Assembly: GCA_947034895.1 (NCBI GenBank)
Contig: OX344763.1
Location: 55,923,025-55,987,024, forward strand
Origin: Rhytidiadelphus loreus
Lineage: Eukaryota > Streptophyta > Bryopsida > Hypnales > Hylocomiaceae
Reading direction: 5' to 3'
DNA length: 64,000 nucleotides
Shown here: one piece after another, positions 11,854 to 26,100 of the stretch
Position numbering within the stretch: the first letter of the stretch is position 1
Layout of the letters: each line of letters starts with the position of its first letter
Made by a program: the position numbers and the translations under genes
The notes under the pieces: generated by a model
Database searches by the model: none
The model's input: only the letters and a program-made list of their open reading frames with translations
What the model was told of the DNA's origin: nothing

Positions 11854-14813
11854 TTGTGCAAGTTGCATTTATTTCTAAACTCATGCATTGAAAACTATAT
11901 GCACGTTTGGGTGGTCACTTTGAATGATTTTGTGCGTGAAACTAAAAATTGGGGCAATGTTCCTGCCTTGAACTTTAATGACTGTCCAAAAAAATATAAT
12001 GTCAAGAGAATTCACGTAAAGAAAATGGTAAAACATGTTTGTGCAAGTTGCATATATTCCTAAACTCATGCATTCAAAACAATATGCACGTTCGGATAGT
12101 CACTGTCTATGATTTTGTGTGTGAAACTAAAAATTGGAGCAACGTTCTTGCCTTGTACTTTAATGACTGATCAAAGAAATATAATGTCATGGAAATTCAT
12201 GTAAAGAAAATGGTAAAACATGTTTGTGCAAGTTGCACTTATTTCTAAACTCATGCATTCAAAACAATATGCACGTTCGGGTAGTCACTATCTATGATTT
12301 TGTGTGTGAAACTAAAAATTGGGGCAACGTTCTTGCCTTGTACTTTAATGACTGCTCGAAGAAATATAATGTCATGGAAATTCATGTAAAGAAAATGGTA
12401 AAACATGTTTGTGCAAGTTGCATTTATTTCTAAACTCATGCATTCAAAACAATATGCACGTTCGGGTAGTCACTATCTATGATTTTGTGCGTGAAACTAA
12501 AAATTGGGGCAACGTTCTTGCCTTGTACTTTAATGACTGTTCGAAGAAATATAATGTCATGGAAATTGATGTAAAGAAAATGGTAAAACATGTTTGTGCA
12601 AGTTGCACTTATTTCTAAACTCATGCATTCAAAACAATATGCACGTTCGGGTAGTCACTATCTATGATTTTGTGTGTGAAACTAAAAATTGGGGCAACGT
12701 TCTTGCCTTGTACTTTAATGACTGCTCGAAGAAATATAATGTCATAGAAATTCATGTAAAGAAAATGGTAAAACATGTTTGTGCAAGTTGCACTTATTTC
12801 TAAACTCATGCATTCAAAACAATATGCACGTTCGGGTAGTCACTATCTATGATTTTGTGTGTGAAACTAAAAATTGGGGCAACGTTCTTGCCTTGTACTT
12901 TAATGACCATTCAAAAAAATATAATGTCATGGAAATTCATGTAAAGAAAATGGTAAAACATGTTTGTGCAAGTTGCACTTATTTCTAAACTCATGCATTC
13001 AAAACAATATGCACGTTCGGGTAGTCACTGTCTATGATTTTGTGTGTGAAACTAAAAATTGGGGCAACGTTCTTGCCTTGTACTTTAATGACTGTTCGAA
13101 CAAATATAATGTCATGGAAATTCACGTAGAGAAAATAGTAAAACATGTTTGTGCAAGTTGCATTTATTTCTAAACTCATGCATTGAAAACTATATGCACG
13201 TTTGGGTGGTCACTTTGAATGATTTTGTGCGTGAAACTAAAAATTGGGGCAATGTTCCTGCCTTGAACTTTAATGACTGTCCAAAAAAATATAATGTCAA
13301 GAGAATTCACGTAAAGAAAATGGTAAAACATGTTTGTGCAAGTTGCATATATTCCTAAACTCATGCATTCAAAACAATATGCACGTTCGGATAGTCACTG
13401 TCTATGATTTTGTGTGTGAAACTAAAAATTGGAGCAACGTTCTTGCCTTGTACTTTAATGACTGATCAAAGAAATATAATGTCATGGAAATTGATGTAAA
13501 GAAAATGGTAAAACATGTTTGTGCAAGTTGCACTTATTTCTAAACTCATGCATTCAAAACAATATGCACGTTCGGGTAGTCACTATCTATGATTTTGTGT
13601 GTGAAACTAAAAATTGGGGCAACGTTCTTGCCTTGTACTTTAATGACTGCTCGAAGAAATATAATGTCATGGAAATTCATGTAAAGAAAATGGTAAAACA
13701 TGTTTGTGCAAGTTGCATTTATTTCTAAACTCATGCATTCAAAACAATATGCACGTTCGGGTAGTCACTATCTATGATTTTGTGCGTGAAACTAAAAATT
13801 GGGGCAACGTTCTTGCCTTGTACTTTAATGACTGTTCGAAGAAATATAATGTCATGGAAATTGATGTAAAGAAAATGGTAAAACATGTTTGTGCAAGTTG
13901 CACTTATTTCTAAACTCATGCATTCAAAACAATATGCACGTTCGGGTAGTCACTATCTATGATTTTGTGTGTGAAACTAAAAATTGGGGCAACGTTCTTG
14001 CCTTGTACTTTAATGACTGCTCGAAGAAATATAATGTCATGGAAATTCATGTAAAGAAAATGGTAAAACATGTTTGTGCAAGTTGCACTTATTTCTAAAC
14101 TCATGCATTCAAAACAATATGCACGTTCGGGTAGTCACTATCTATGATTTTGTGTGTGAAACTAAAAATTGGGGCAACGTTCTTGCCTTGTACTTTAATG
14201 ACCATTCAAAAAAATATAATGTCATGGAAATTCATGTAAAGAAAATGGTAAAACATGTTTGTGCAAGTTGCACTTATTTCTAAACTCATGCATTCAAAAC
14301 AATATGCACGTTCGGGTAGTCACTGTCTATGATTTTGTGTGTGAAACTAAAAATTGGGGCAACGTTCTTGCCTTGTACTTTAATGACTGTTCGAACAAAT
14401 ATAATGTCATGGAAATTCACGTAGAGAAAATAGTAAAACATGTTTGTGCAAGTTGCATTTATTTCTAAACTCATGCATTGAAAACTATATGCACGTTTGG
14501 GTGGTCACTTTGAATGATTTTGTGCGTGAAACTAAAAATTGGGGCAATGTTCCTGCCTTGAACTTTAATGACTGTCCAAAAAAATATAATGTCAAGAGAA
14601 TTCACGTAAAGAAAATGGTAAAACATGTTTGTGCAAGTTGCATATATTCCGAAACTCATGCATTCAAAACAATATGCACGTTCGGATAGTCACTGTCTAT
14701 GATTTTGTGTGTGCAACTAAAAATTGGGGCAACGTTCTTGCCTTGTACTTTAATGACTGATCAAAGAAATATAATGTCATGGAAATTCATGTAAAGAAAA
14801 TGGTAAAACATGT
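11854..14813. repeat. 7-mer higher-order repeat, about 2.3 copies (1,295 bp)
   Basis: Copies are 11854-13148 and 13149-14443, and a third continues for two units to 14813. Order: B; a Q variant with gactgatcaaag (also ggagcaac in the first two copies); ctcgaag Q; a Q with gtgcgtg and attgatg; ctcgaag Q; gaccattc Q; and a Q with ttcgaacaa plus cacgtagag. The third copy then switches to a different unit at 14814. The B unit at 14444 ends in ccgaaactcat instead of cctaaactcat. Confidence 0.88.
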
Positions 14814-17800
14814 TTGTGCAAGTTGCACTTATTTCTAAACTCATGCATTCAAAACAATATGCACGTTCGGGTAGTCACTGTCTATGATTTTGTGTGTGAA
14901 ACTAAAAATTGGGGCAACGTTCTTGCCTTGTACTTTAATGACTGTTCGAAGAAATATAATGTCATGGAAATTAATGTAAAGAAAATGGTAAAACATGTTT
15001 GTGCAAGTTGCATTTATTTCTAAACTCATGCATTCAAAACAATATGCACGTTCGGGTAGTCACTGTCTATGATTTTGTGTGTGAAACTAAAAATTGGGGC
15101 AACGTTCTTGCCTTGTACTTTAATGACTGTTCCAAGAAATATAATGTCATGGAAATTCACGTAAAGAAAATAGTAAAACATGTTTGTGCAAGTTGCATTT
15201 ATTTCTAAACTCATGCATTGAAAACTATATGCACGTTTGGGTGGTCACTTTGAATGATTTTGTGCGTGAAACTAAAAATTGGGGCAATGTTCCTGCCTTG
15301 AACTTTAATGATTGTCCAAAAAAATATAATGTCAAGAGAATTCACGTAAAGAAAATGGTAAAACATGTTTGTGCAAGTTGCATATATTCCTAAACTCATG
15401 CATTCAAAACAATATGCACGTTCGGATAGTCACTGTCTATGATTTTCTGTGTGAAACTAAAAATTGGGGCAACGTTCTTGCCTTGTACTTTAATGACTGT
15501 TCAAAGAAATATAATGTCATGGAAATTCATGTAAAGAAAATGGTAAAACATGTTTGTGCAAGTTGCACTTATTTCTAAACTCATGCATTCAAAACAATAT
15601 GCACGTTCGGGTAGTCACTGTCTATGATTTTGTGTGTGAAACTAAAAATTGGGGCAACGTTCTTGCCTTGTACTTTAATGACTGTTCGAAGAAATATAAT
15701 GTCATGGAAATTCATGTAAAGAAAATGGTAAAACATGTTTGTGCAAGTTGCATTTATTTCTAAACTCATGCATTCAAAACAATATGCACGTTCGGGTAGT
15801 CACTATCTATGATTTTGTGTGTGAAACTAAAAATTGGGGCAACGTTCTTGCCTTGTACTTTAATGACTGTTCGAAGAAATATAATGTCATGGAAATTCAT
15901 GTAAAGAAAATGGTAAAACATGTTTGTGCAAGTTGCATTTATTTCTAAACTCATGCATTCGAAACAATATGCACGTTCGGGTAGTCACTGTCTATGATTT
16001 TGTGTGTGAAACTAAAAATTGGGGCAACGTTCTTGCCTTGTACTTTAATGACTGTTCGAAGAAATATAATGTCATGGAAATTCATGTAAAGAGAATGGTA
16101 AAACATGTTTGTGCAAGTTGCATTTATTTCTAAACTCATGCATTGAAAACTATATGCACGTTTGGGTGGTCACTTTGAATGATTTTGTGCGTGAAACTGA
16201 AAATTGGGGCAATGTTCCTGCCTTGAACTTTAATGACTGTCCAAAAAAATATAATGTCAAGAGAATTCACGTAAAGAAAATGGTAAAACATGTTTGTGCA
16301 AGTTGCATATATTCCTAAACTCATGCATTCAAAACAATATGCACGTTCGGATAGTCACTGTCTATGATTTTGTGTGCGAAACTAAAAATTGGGGCAACGT
16401 TCTTGCCTTGTACTTTAATGACCATTCAAAAAAATATAATGTCATGGAAATTCATATAAAGAAAATGGTAAAACATGTTTGTGCAAGTTGCACTTATTTC
16501 TAAACCCATGCATTCAAAACAATATGCACGTTCGGGTAGTCACTGTCTATGATTTTGTGTGTGAAACTAAAAATTGGGGCAACGTTCTTGCCTTGTACTT
16601 TAATGACTGTTCGAAGAAATATAATGTCATGGAAATTCATGTAAAGAAAATGGTAAAACATGTTTGTGCAAGTTGCATTTATTTCTAAACTCATGCATTC
16701 AAAACAATATGCACGTTCGGGTAGTCACTATCTATGATTTTGTGTGTGAAACTAAAAATTGGGGCAACGTTCTTGCCTTGTACTTTAATGACTGTTCGAA
16801 GAAATATAATGTCATGGAAATTCATGTAAAGAAAATGGTAAAACGTGTTTGTGCAAGTTGCATTTATTTCTAAACTCATGCATTCAAAACAATATGCACG
16901 TTCGGGTAGTCACTGTCTATGATTTTGTGTGTGAAACTAAAAATTGGGGCAACATTCTTGCCTTGTACTTTAATGACTGTTCGAAGAAATATAATGTCAT
17001 GGAAATTCACGTAGAGAAAATAGTAAAACATGTTTGTGCAAGTTGCATTTATTTCTAAACTCATGCATTGAAAACTATATGCACGTTTGGGTGGTCACTT
17101 TGAATGATTTTGTGCGTGAAACTAAAAATTGGGGCAATGTTCCTGCCTTGAACTTTAATGATTGTCCAAAAAAATATAATGTCAAGAGAATTCACGTAAA
17201 GAAAATGGTAAAACATGTTTGTGCAAGTTGCATATATTCCGAAACTCATGCATTCAAAACAATATGCACGTTCGGATAGTCACTGTCTATGATTTTGTGT
17301 GTGAAACTAAAAATTGGGGCAATGTTCTTGCCTTGTACTTTAATGACTGTTCGAAGAAATATAATGTCATGGAAATTAATGTAAAGAAAATGGTAAAACA
17401 TGTTTGTGCAAGTTGCATTTATTTCTAAACTCATGCATTCAAAACAATATGCACGTTCGGGTAGTCACTGTCTATTATTTTGTGTGTGAAACTAAAAATT
17501 GGGGCAACGTTCTTGCCTTGTACTTTAATGACTGTTCCAAGAAATATAATGTCATGGAAATTCACGTAAAGAAAATAGTAAAACATGTTTGTGCAAGTTG
17601 CATTTATTTCTAAACTCATGCATTGAAAACTATATGCACGTTTGGGTGGTCACTTTGAATGATTTTGTGCGTGAAACTGAAAATTGGGGCAATGTTCCTG
17701 CCTTGAACTTTAATGACTGTCCAAAAAAATATAATGTCAAGAGAATTCACGTAAAGAAAATGGTAAAACATGTTTGTGCAAGTTGCATATATTCCTAAAC

Positions 17801-19068
17801 TCATGCATTCAAAACAATATGCACGTTCGGATAGTCACTGTCTATGATTTTGTGTGCGAAACTAAAAATTGGGGCAACGTTCTTGCCTTGTACTTTAATG
17901 ACCATTCAAAAAAATATAATGTCATGGAAATTCATATAAAGAAAATGGTAAAACATGTTTGTGCAAGTTGCACTTATTTCTAAACTCATGCATTCAAAAC
18001 AATATGCACGTTCGGGTAGTCACTGTCTATGATTTTGTGTGTGAAACTAAAAATTGGGGCAACATTCTTGCCTTGTACTTTAATGACTGTTCAAAGAAAT
18101 ATAATGTCATGGAAATTCACGTAGAGAAAATAGTAAAACATGTTTGTGCAAGTTGCATTTATTTCTAAACTCATGCATTGAAAACTATATGCACGTTTGG
18201 GTGGTCACTTTGAATGATTTTGTGCGTGAAACTAAAAATTGGGGCAATGTTCCTGCCTTGAACTTTAATGATTGTCCAAAAAAATATAATGTCAAGAGAA
18301 TTCACGTAAAGAAAATGGTAAAACATGTTTGTGCAAGTTGCATATATTCCTAAACTCATGCATTCAAAACAATATGCACGTTCGGATAGTCACTGTCTAT
18401 GATTTTGTGTGTGAAACTAAAAATTGGGGCAATGTTCTTGCCTTGTACTTTAATGACTGTTCAAAGAAATATAATGTCATGGAAATTCATGTAATGAAAA
18501 TGGTAAAACATGTTTGTGCAAGTTGCACTTATTTCTAAACTCATGCATTCAAAACAATATGCACGTTCGGGTAGTCACTGTCTATGATTTTGTGTGTGAA
18601 ACTAAAAATTGGGGCAACGTTCTTGCCTTGTACTTTAATGACTGTTCGAAGAAATATAATGTCATGGAAATTCATGTAAAGAAAATGGTAAAACATGTTT
18701 GTGCAAGTTGCATTTATTTCTAAACTCATGCATTCAAAACAATATGCACGTTCGGGTAGTCACTATCTATGATTTTGTGTGTGAAACTAAAAATTGGGGC
18801 AACGTTCTTGCCTTGTACTTTAATGACTGTTCGAAGAAATATAATGTCATGGAAATTCATGTAAAGAAAATGGTAAAACATGTTTGTGCAAGTTGCATTT
18901 ATTTCTAAACTCATGCATTCAAAACAATATGCACGTTCGGGTAGTCACTGTCTATGATTTTGTGTGTGAAACTAAAAATTGGGGCAACGTTCTTGCCTTG
19001 TACTTTAATGACTGTTCGATGAAATATAATGTCATGGAAATTCACGTAGAGAAAATAGTAAAACATGT
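14814..19068. repeat. irregular mosaic with partly matching 5-mer and 3-mer blocks
   Basis: B units start at 15184, 16109, 17034, 17589 and 18144. The block 16109-17033 (B, gaccattc unit with attcatataaag, Q, Q, cacgtagag unit) reappears at 17589-18143 without its two central Q units. The pair 14814/14999 (attaatg unit, then gttccaag unit) reappears at 17219/17404. The 5-mer at 18144-19068 (B, Q, Q, Q, cacgtagag Q) recurs further right. No gene is visible. Confidence 0.8.
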
Positions 19069-20177
19069 TTGTGCAAGTTGCATTTATTTCTAAACTCATG
19101 CATTGAAAACTATATGCACGTTTGGGTGGTCACTTTGAATGATTTTGTGCGTGAAACTAAAAATTGGGGCAATGTTCCTGCCTTGAACTTTAATGATTGT
19201 CCAAAAAAATATAATGTCAAGAGAATTCACGTAAAGAAAATGGTAAAACATGTTTGTGCAAGTTGCATATATTCCTAAACTCATGCATTCAAAACAATAT
19301 GCACGTTCGGATAGTCACTGTCTATGATTTTGTGTGTGAAACTAAAAATTGGGGCAATGTTCTTGCCTTGTACTTTAATGACTGTTCAAAGAAATATAAT
19401 GTTATGGAAATTCATGTAAAGAAAATGGTAAAACATGTTTGTGCAAGTTGCACTTATTTCTAAACTCATGCATTCAAAACAATATGCACGTTCGGATAGT
19501 CACTGTCTATGATTTTGTGTGTGAAACTAAAAATTGGGGCAACGTTCTTGCCTTGTACTTTAATGACTGTTCGAAGAAATATAATGTCATGGAAATTCAT
19601 GTAAAGAAAATGGTAAAACATGTTTGTGCAAGTTGCATTTATTTCTAAACTCATGCATTGAAAACTATATGCACGTTTGGGTGGTCACTTTGAATGATTT
19701 TGTGCGTGAAACTAAAAATTGGGGCAATGTTCCTGCCTTGAACTTTAATGACTGTTCGAAGAAATATAATGTCATGGAAATTCATGTAAAGAAAATGGTA
19801 AAACATGTTTGTGCAAGTTGCACTTATTTCTAAACTCATGCATTCAAAACAATATGCACGTTCGGGTAGTCACTATCTATGATTTTGTGTATGAAACTAA
19901 AAATTGGGGCACCGTTCTTGCCTTGTACTTTAATGACTGTCCAAAAAAATATAATGTCAAGAGAATTCACGTAAAGAAAATGGTAAAACATGTTTGTGCA
20001 AGTTCCATATATTCCTAAACTCATACATTCAAAACAATATGCACGTTCGGATAGTCACTGTCTATGATTTTGTGTGTGAAACTAAAAATTGGGGCAACGT
20101 TCTTGCCTTTACTTTAATGACTGTTCCAAGAAATATAATGTCATGGAAATTCATGTAAAGAAAATGGTAAAACATGT
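19069..20177. repeat. six-unit block, copy 1, contains the first split-B module
   Basis: Order: B (19069), Q, Q, a chimera with B front and Q rear (19624), a chimera with Q front and B rear (19809), and a Q unit with atattcctaaactcatac (19994). The same order recurs at 27022-28131. The last unit here is 184 bp because a g is missing in ccttgtac near 20109. The unit at 19809 also has a private ggcaccgtt. Confidence 0.85.
20109..20110. other. 1-bp deletion in satellite unit (184-bp unit 19994-20177)
   Basis: The conserved ccttgtacttt reads cctttacttt here, so one g is lost. It is one of only three length changes in the window, and shifts the 185-bp grid by one base. It may be a real mutation or a consensus error. 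Confidence 0.85.
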
Positions 20178-23100
20178 TTGTGCAAGTTGCACTTATTTCT
20201 AAACTCATGCATTCAAAACAATATGCACGTTCGGGTAGTCACTATCTATGATTTTGTGTATGAAACTAAAAATTGGGGCAACGTTCCTGCCTTGAACTTT
20301 AATGATTGTCCAAAAAAATATAATGTCAAGAGAATTCACGTAAAGAAAATGGTAAAACATGTTTGTGCAAGTTGCATATATTCCGAAACTCATGCATTCA
20401 AAACAATATGCACGTTCGGATAGTCACTGTCTATGATTTTGTGTGTGAAACTAAAAATTGGGGCAATGTTCTTGCCTTGTACTTTAATGACTGTTCAAAG
20501 AAATATAATGTCATGGAAATTCATGTAAAGAAAATGGTAAAACATGTTTGTGCAAGTTGCACTTATTTCTAAACTCATGCATTCAAAACAATATGCACGT
20601 TCGGGTAGTCACTGTCTATGATTTTGTGTGTGAAACTAAAAATTGGGGCAACGTTCTTGCCTTGTACTTTAATGACTGTTCGAAGAAATATAATGTCATG
20701 GAAATTCATGTAAAGAAAATGGTAAAACATGTTTGTGCAAGTTGCATTTATTTCTAAACTCATGCATTCAAAACAATATGCACGTTCGGGTAGTCACTAT
20801 CTATGATTTTGTGTGTGAAACTAAAATTGGGGCAACGTTCTTGCCTTGTACTTTAATGACTGTTCGAAGAAATATAATGTCATGGAAATTCATGTAAAGA
20901 AAATGGTAAAACATGTTTGTGCAAGTTGCATTTATTTCTAAACTCATGCATTGAAAACAATATGCACGTTCGGGTAGTCACTGTCTATGATTTTGTGTGT
21001 GAAACTAAAAATTGGGGCAACGTTCTTGCCTTGTACTTTAATGACTGTTCAAAGAAATATAATGTCATGGAAATTCACGTAGAGAAAATAGTAAAACATG
21101 TTTGTGCAAGTTGCATTTATTTCTAAACTCATGCATTGAAAACTATATGCACGTTTGGGTGGTCACTTTGAATGATTTTGTGCGTGAAACTAAAAATTGG
21201 GGCAATGTTCCTGCCTTGAACTTTAATGATTGTCCAAAACAATATAATGTCAAGAGAATTCACGTAAAGAAAATGGTAAAACATGTTTGTGCAAGTTGCA
21301 TATATTCCTAAACTCATGCATTCAAAACAATATGCACGTTCGGATAGTCACTGTCTATGATTTTGTGTGTGAAACTAAAAATTGGGGCAATGTTCTTGCC
21401 TTGTACTTTAATGACTGTTCAAAGAAATATAATGTCATGGAAATTCATGTAAAGAAAATGGTAAAACATGTTTGTGCAAGTTGCACTTATTTCTAAACTC
21501 ATGCATTCAAAACAATATGCACGTTCGGGTAGTCACTGTCTATGATTTTGTGTGTGAAACTAAAAATTGGGGCAACGTTCTTGCCTTGTACTTTAATGAC
21601 TGTTCGAACAAATATAATGTCATGGAAATTCACGTAGAGAAAATAGTAAAACATGTTTGTGCAAGTTGCACTTATTTCTAAACTCATGCATTCAAAACAA
21701 TATGCACGTTCGGGTAGTCACTGTCTATGATTTTGTGTGTGAAACTAAAAATTGGGGCAATGTTCTTGCCTTGTACTTTAATGACTGTTCAAAGAAATAT
21801 AATGTCATGGAAATTCATGTAAAGAAAATGGTAAAACATGTTTGTGCAAGTTGCACTTATTTCTAAACTCATGCATTCAAAACAATATGCACGTTCGGGT
21901 AGTCACTGTCTATGATTTTGTGTGTGAAACTAAAAATTGGGGCAACGTTCTTGCCTTGTACTTTAATGACTGTTCGAAGAAATATAATGTCATGGAAATT
22001 CATGTAAAGAAAATGGTAAAACATGTTTGTGCAAGTTGCACTTATTTCTAAACTCATGCATTCAAAACAATATGCACGTTCGGGTAGTCACTGTCTATGA
22101 TTTTGTGTGTGAAACTAAAAATTGGGGCAACGTTCTTGCCTTGTACTTTAATGACTGTTCGAAGAAATATAATGTCATGGAAATTCATGTAAAGAAAATG
22201 GTAAAACATGTTTGTGCAAGTTGCATTTATTTCTAAACTCATGCATTCAAAACAATATGCACGTTCGGGTAGTCACTATCTATGATTTTGTGTGTGAAAC
22301 TAAAAATTGGGGCAACGTTCTTGCCTTGTACTTTAATGACTGTTCGAAGAAATATAATGTCATGGAAATTCATGTAAAGAAAATGGTAAAACATGTTTGT
22401 GCAAGTTGCATTTATTTCTAAACTCATGCATTGAAAACTATATGCACGTTTGGGTGGTCACTTTGAATGATTTTGTGCGTGAAACTAAAAATTGGGGCAA
22501 TGTTCCTGCCTTGAACTTTAATGACTGTTCGAAGAAATATAATGTCATGGAAATTCATGTAAAGAAAATGGTAAAACATGTTTGTGCAAGTTGCATTTAT
22601 TTCTAAACTCATGCATTCAAAACAATATGCACGTTCGGGTAGTCACTATCTATGATTTTGTGTGTGAAACTAAAAATTGGGGCAACGTTCTTGCCTTGTA
22701 CTTTAATGACTGTTCGAAGAAATATAATGTCATGGAAATTCATGTAAAGAAAATGGTAAAACATGTTTGTGCAAGTTGCACTTATTTCTAAACTCATGCA
22801 TTCAAAACAATATGCACGTTCGGGTAGTCACTGTCTATGATTTTGTGTGTGAAACTAAAAATTGGGGCAACGTTCTTGCCTTGTACTTTAATGACTGTTC
22901 GAAGAAATATAATGTCATGGAAATTCATGTAAAGAAAATGGTAAAACATGTTTGTGCAAGTTGCATTTATTTCTAAACTCATGCATTCAAAACAATATGC
23001 ACGTTCGGGTAGTCACTATCTATGATTTTGTGTGTGAAACTAAAAATTGGGGCAACGTTCTTGCCTTGTACTTTAATGACTGTTCGAAGAAATATAATGT

Positions 23101-26100
23101 CATGGAAATTCATGTAAAGAAAATGGTAAAACATGTTTGTGCAAGTTGCATTTATTTCTAAACTCATGCATTCAAAACAATATGCACGTTCGGGTAGTCA
23201 CTGTCTATAATTTTGTGTGTGAAACTAAAAATTGGGGCAACGTTCTTGCCTTGTACTTTAATGACTGTTCGAAGAAATATAATGTCATGGAAATTCATGT
23301 AAAGAAAATGGTAAAACATGTTTGTGCAAGTTGCATTTATTTCTAAACTCATGCATTGAAAACTATATGCACGTTTGGGTGGTCACTTTGAATGATTTTG
23401 TGCGTGAAACTGAAAATTGGGGCAATGTTCCTGCCTTGAACTTTAATGACTGTCCAAAAAAATATAATGTCAAGAGAATTCACGTAAAGAAAATGGTAAA
23501 ACATGTTTGTGCAAGTTGCATATATTCCGAAACTCATGCATTCAAAACAATATGCACGTTCGGATAGTCACTGTCTATGATTTTGTGTGTGAAACTAAAA
23601 ATTGGGGCAACGTTCTTGCCTTGTACTTTAATGACCATTCAAAAAAATATAATGTCATGGAAATTCATGTAAAGAAAATGGTAAAACATGTTTGTGCAAG
23701 TTGCACTTATTTCTAAACTCATGCATTCAAAACAATATGCACGTTCGGGTAGTCACTATCTATGATTTTGTGTATGAAACTAAAAATTGGGGCAACGTTC
23801 CTGCCTTGAACTTTAATGATTGTCCAAAAAAATATAATGTCAAGAGAATTCACGTAAAGAAAATGGTAAAACATGTTTGTGCAAGTTGCATATATTCCGA
23901 AACTCATGCATTCAAAACAATATGCACGTTCGGATAGTCACTGTCTATGATTTTGTGTTTGAAACTAAAAATTGGGGCAATGTTCTTGCCTTGTACTTTA
24001 ATGACTGTTCAAAGAAATATAATGTCATGGAAATTCATATAAAGAAAATGGTAAATCATGTTTGTGCAAGTTGCATTTATTTCTAAACTCATGCATTCAA
24101 AACAATATGCACGTTCGGGTAGTCACTGTCTATGATTTTGTGTGTGAAACTAAAAATTGGGGCAACGTTCTTGCCTTGTACTTTAATGACTGTTCGAAGA
24201 AATATAATGTCATGGAAATTCATGTAAAGAAAATGGTAAAACATGTTTGTGCAAGTTGCATTTATTTCTAAACTCATGCATTCAAAACAATATGCACGTT
24301 CGGGTAGTCACTATCTATGATTTTGTGTGTGAAACTAAAAATTGGGGCAACGTTCTTGCCTTGTACTTTAATGACTGTTCGAAGAAATATAATGTCATGG
24401 AAATTCATGTAAAGAAAATGGTAAAACATGTTTGTGCAAGTTGCATTTATTTCTAAACTCATGCATTCAAAACAATATGCACGTTCGGGTAGTCACTGTC
24501 TATGATTTTGTGTGTGAAACTAAAAATTGGGGCAACGTTCTTGCCTTGTACTTTAATGACTGTTCGAAGAAATATAATGTCATGGAAATTCACGTAGAGA
24601 AAATAGTAAAACATGTTTGTGCAAGTTGCATTTATTTCTAAACTCATGCATTGAAAACTATATGCACGTTTGGGTGGTCACTTTGAATGATTTTGTGCGT
24701 GAAACTAAAAATTGGGGCAATGTTCCTGCCTTGAACTTTAATGATTGTCCAAAAAAATATAATGTCAAGAGAATTCACGTAAAGAAAATGGTAAAACATG
24801 TTTGTGCAAGTTGCATATATTCCTAAACTCATGCATTCAAAACAATATGCACGTTCGGATAGTCACTGTCTATGATTTTGTGTGTGAAACTAAAAATTGG
24901 GGCAATGTTCTTGCCTTGTACTTTAATGACTGTTCAAAGAAATATAATGTCATGGAAATTCATGTAAAGAAAATGGTAAAACATGTTTGTGCAAGTTGCA
25001 CTTATTTCTAAACTCATGCATTCAAAACAATATGCACGTTCGGGTAGTCACTGTCTATGATTTTGTGTGTGAAACTAAAAATTGGGGCAACGTTCTTGCC
25101 TTGTACTTTAATGACTGTTCGAAGAAATATAATGTCATGGAAATTCATGTAAAGAAAATGGTAAAACATGTTTGTGCAAGTTGCACTTATTTCTAAACTC
25201 ATGCATTCAAAACAATATGCACGTTCGGGTAGTCACTGTCTATGATTTTGTGTGTGAAACTAAAAATTGGGGCAACGTTCTTGCCTTGTACTTTAATGAC
25301 TGTTCAAAGAAATATAATGTCATGGAAATTCATGTAAAGAAAATGGTAAAACATGTTTGTGCAAGTTGCACTTATTTCTAAACTCATGCATTCAAAACAA
25401 TATGCACGTTCGGGTAGTCACTATCTATGATTTTGTGTGTGAAACTAAAAATTGGGGCAACGTTCTTGCCTTGTACTTTAATGACTGCTCGAAGAAATAT
25501 AATGTCATGGAAATTCATGTAAAGAAAATGGTAAAACATGTTTGTGCAAGTTGCATTTATTTCTAAACTCATGCATTCAAAACAATATGCACGTTCGGGT
25601 AGTCACTATCTATGATTTTGTGTGTGAAACTAAAAATTGGGGCAACGTTCTTGCCTTGTACTTTAATGACTGTTCGAAGAAATATAATGTCATGGAAATT
25701 CATGTAAAGAAAATGGTAAAACATGTTTGTGCAAGTTGCATTTATTTCTAAACTCATGCATTCAAAACAATATGCACGTTCGGGTAGTCACTATCTATGA
25801 TTTTGTGTGTGAAACTAAAAATTGGGGCAACGTTCTTGCCTTGTACTTTAATGACTGTTCGAAGAAATATAATGTCATGGAAATTCATGTAAAGAAAATG
25901 GTAAAACGTGTTTGTGCAAGTTGCATTTATTTCTAAACTCATGCATTCAAAACAATATCCACGTTCGGGTAGTCACTGTCTATGATTTTGTGTGTGAAAC
26001 TAAAAATTTGGGCAACATTCTTGCCTTGTACTTTAATGACTGTTCGAAGAAATATAATGTCATGGAAATTCACGTAGAGAAAATAGTAAAACATGTTTGT

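Noticed and set aside
14444..14689. Longer 81-codon frames (also at 17034, 20178, 23322, 23692 and 26097)
   Set aside because: They arise only because ccgaaactcat replaces cctaaactcat and removes one stop, extending the frame by 12 codons. No other coding sign is present.
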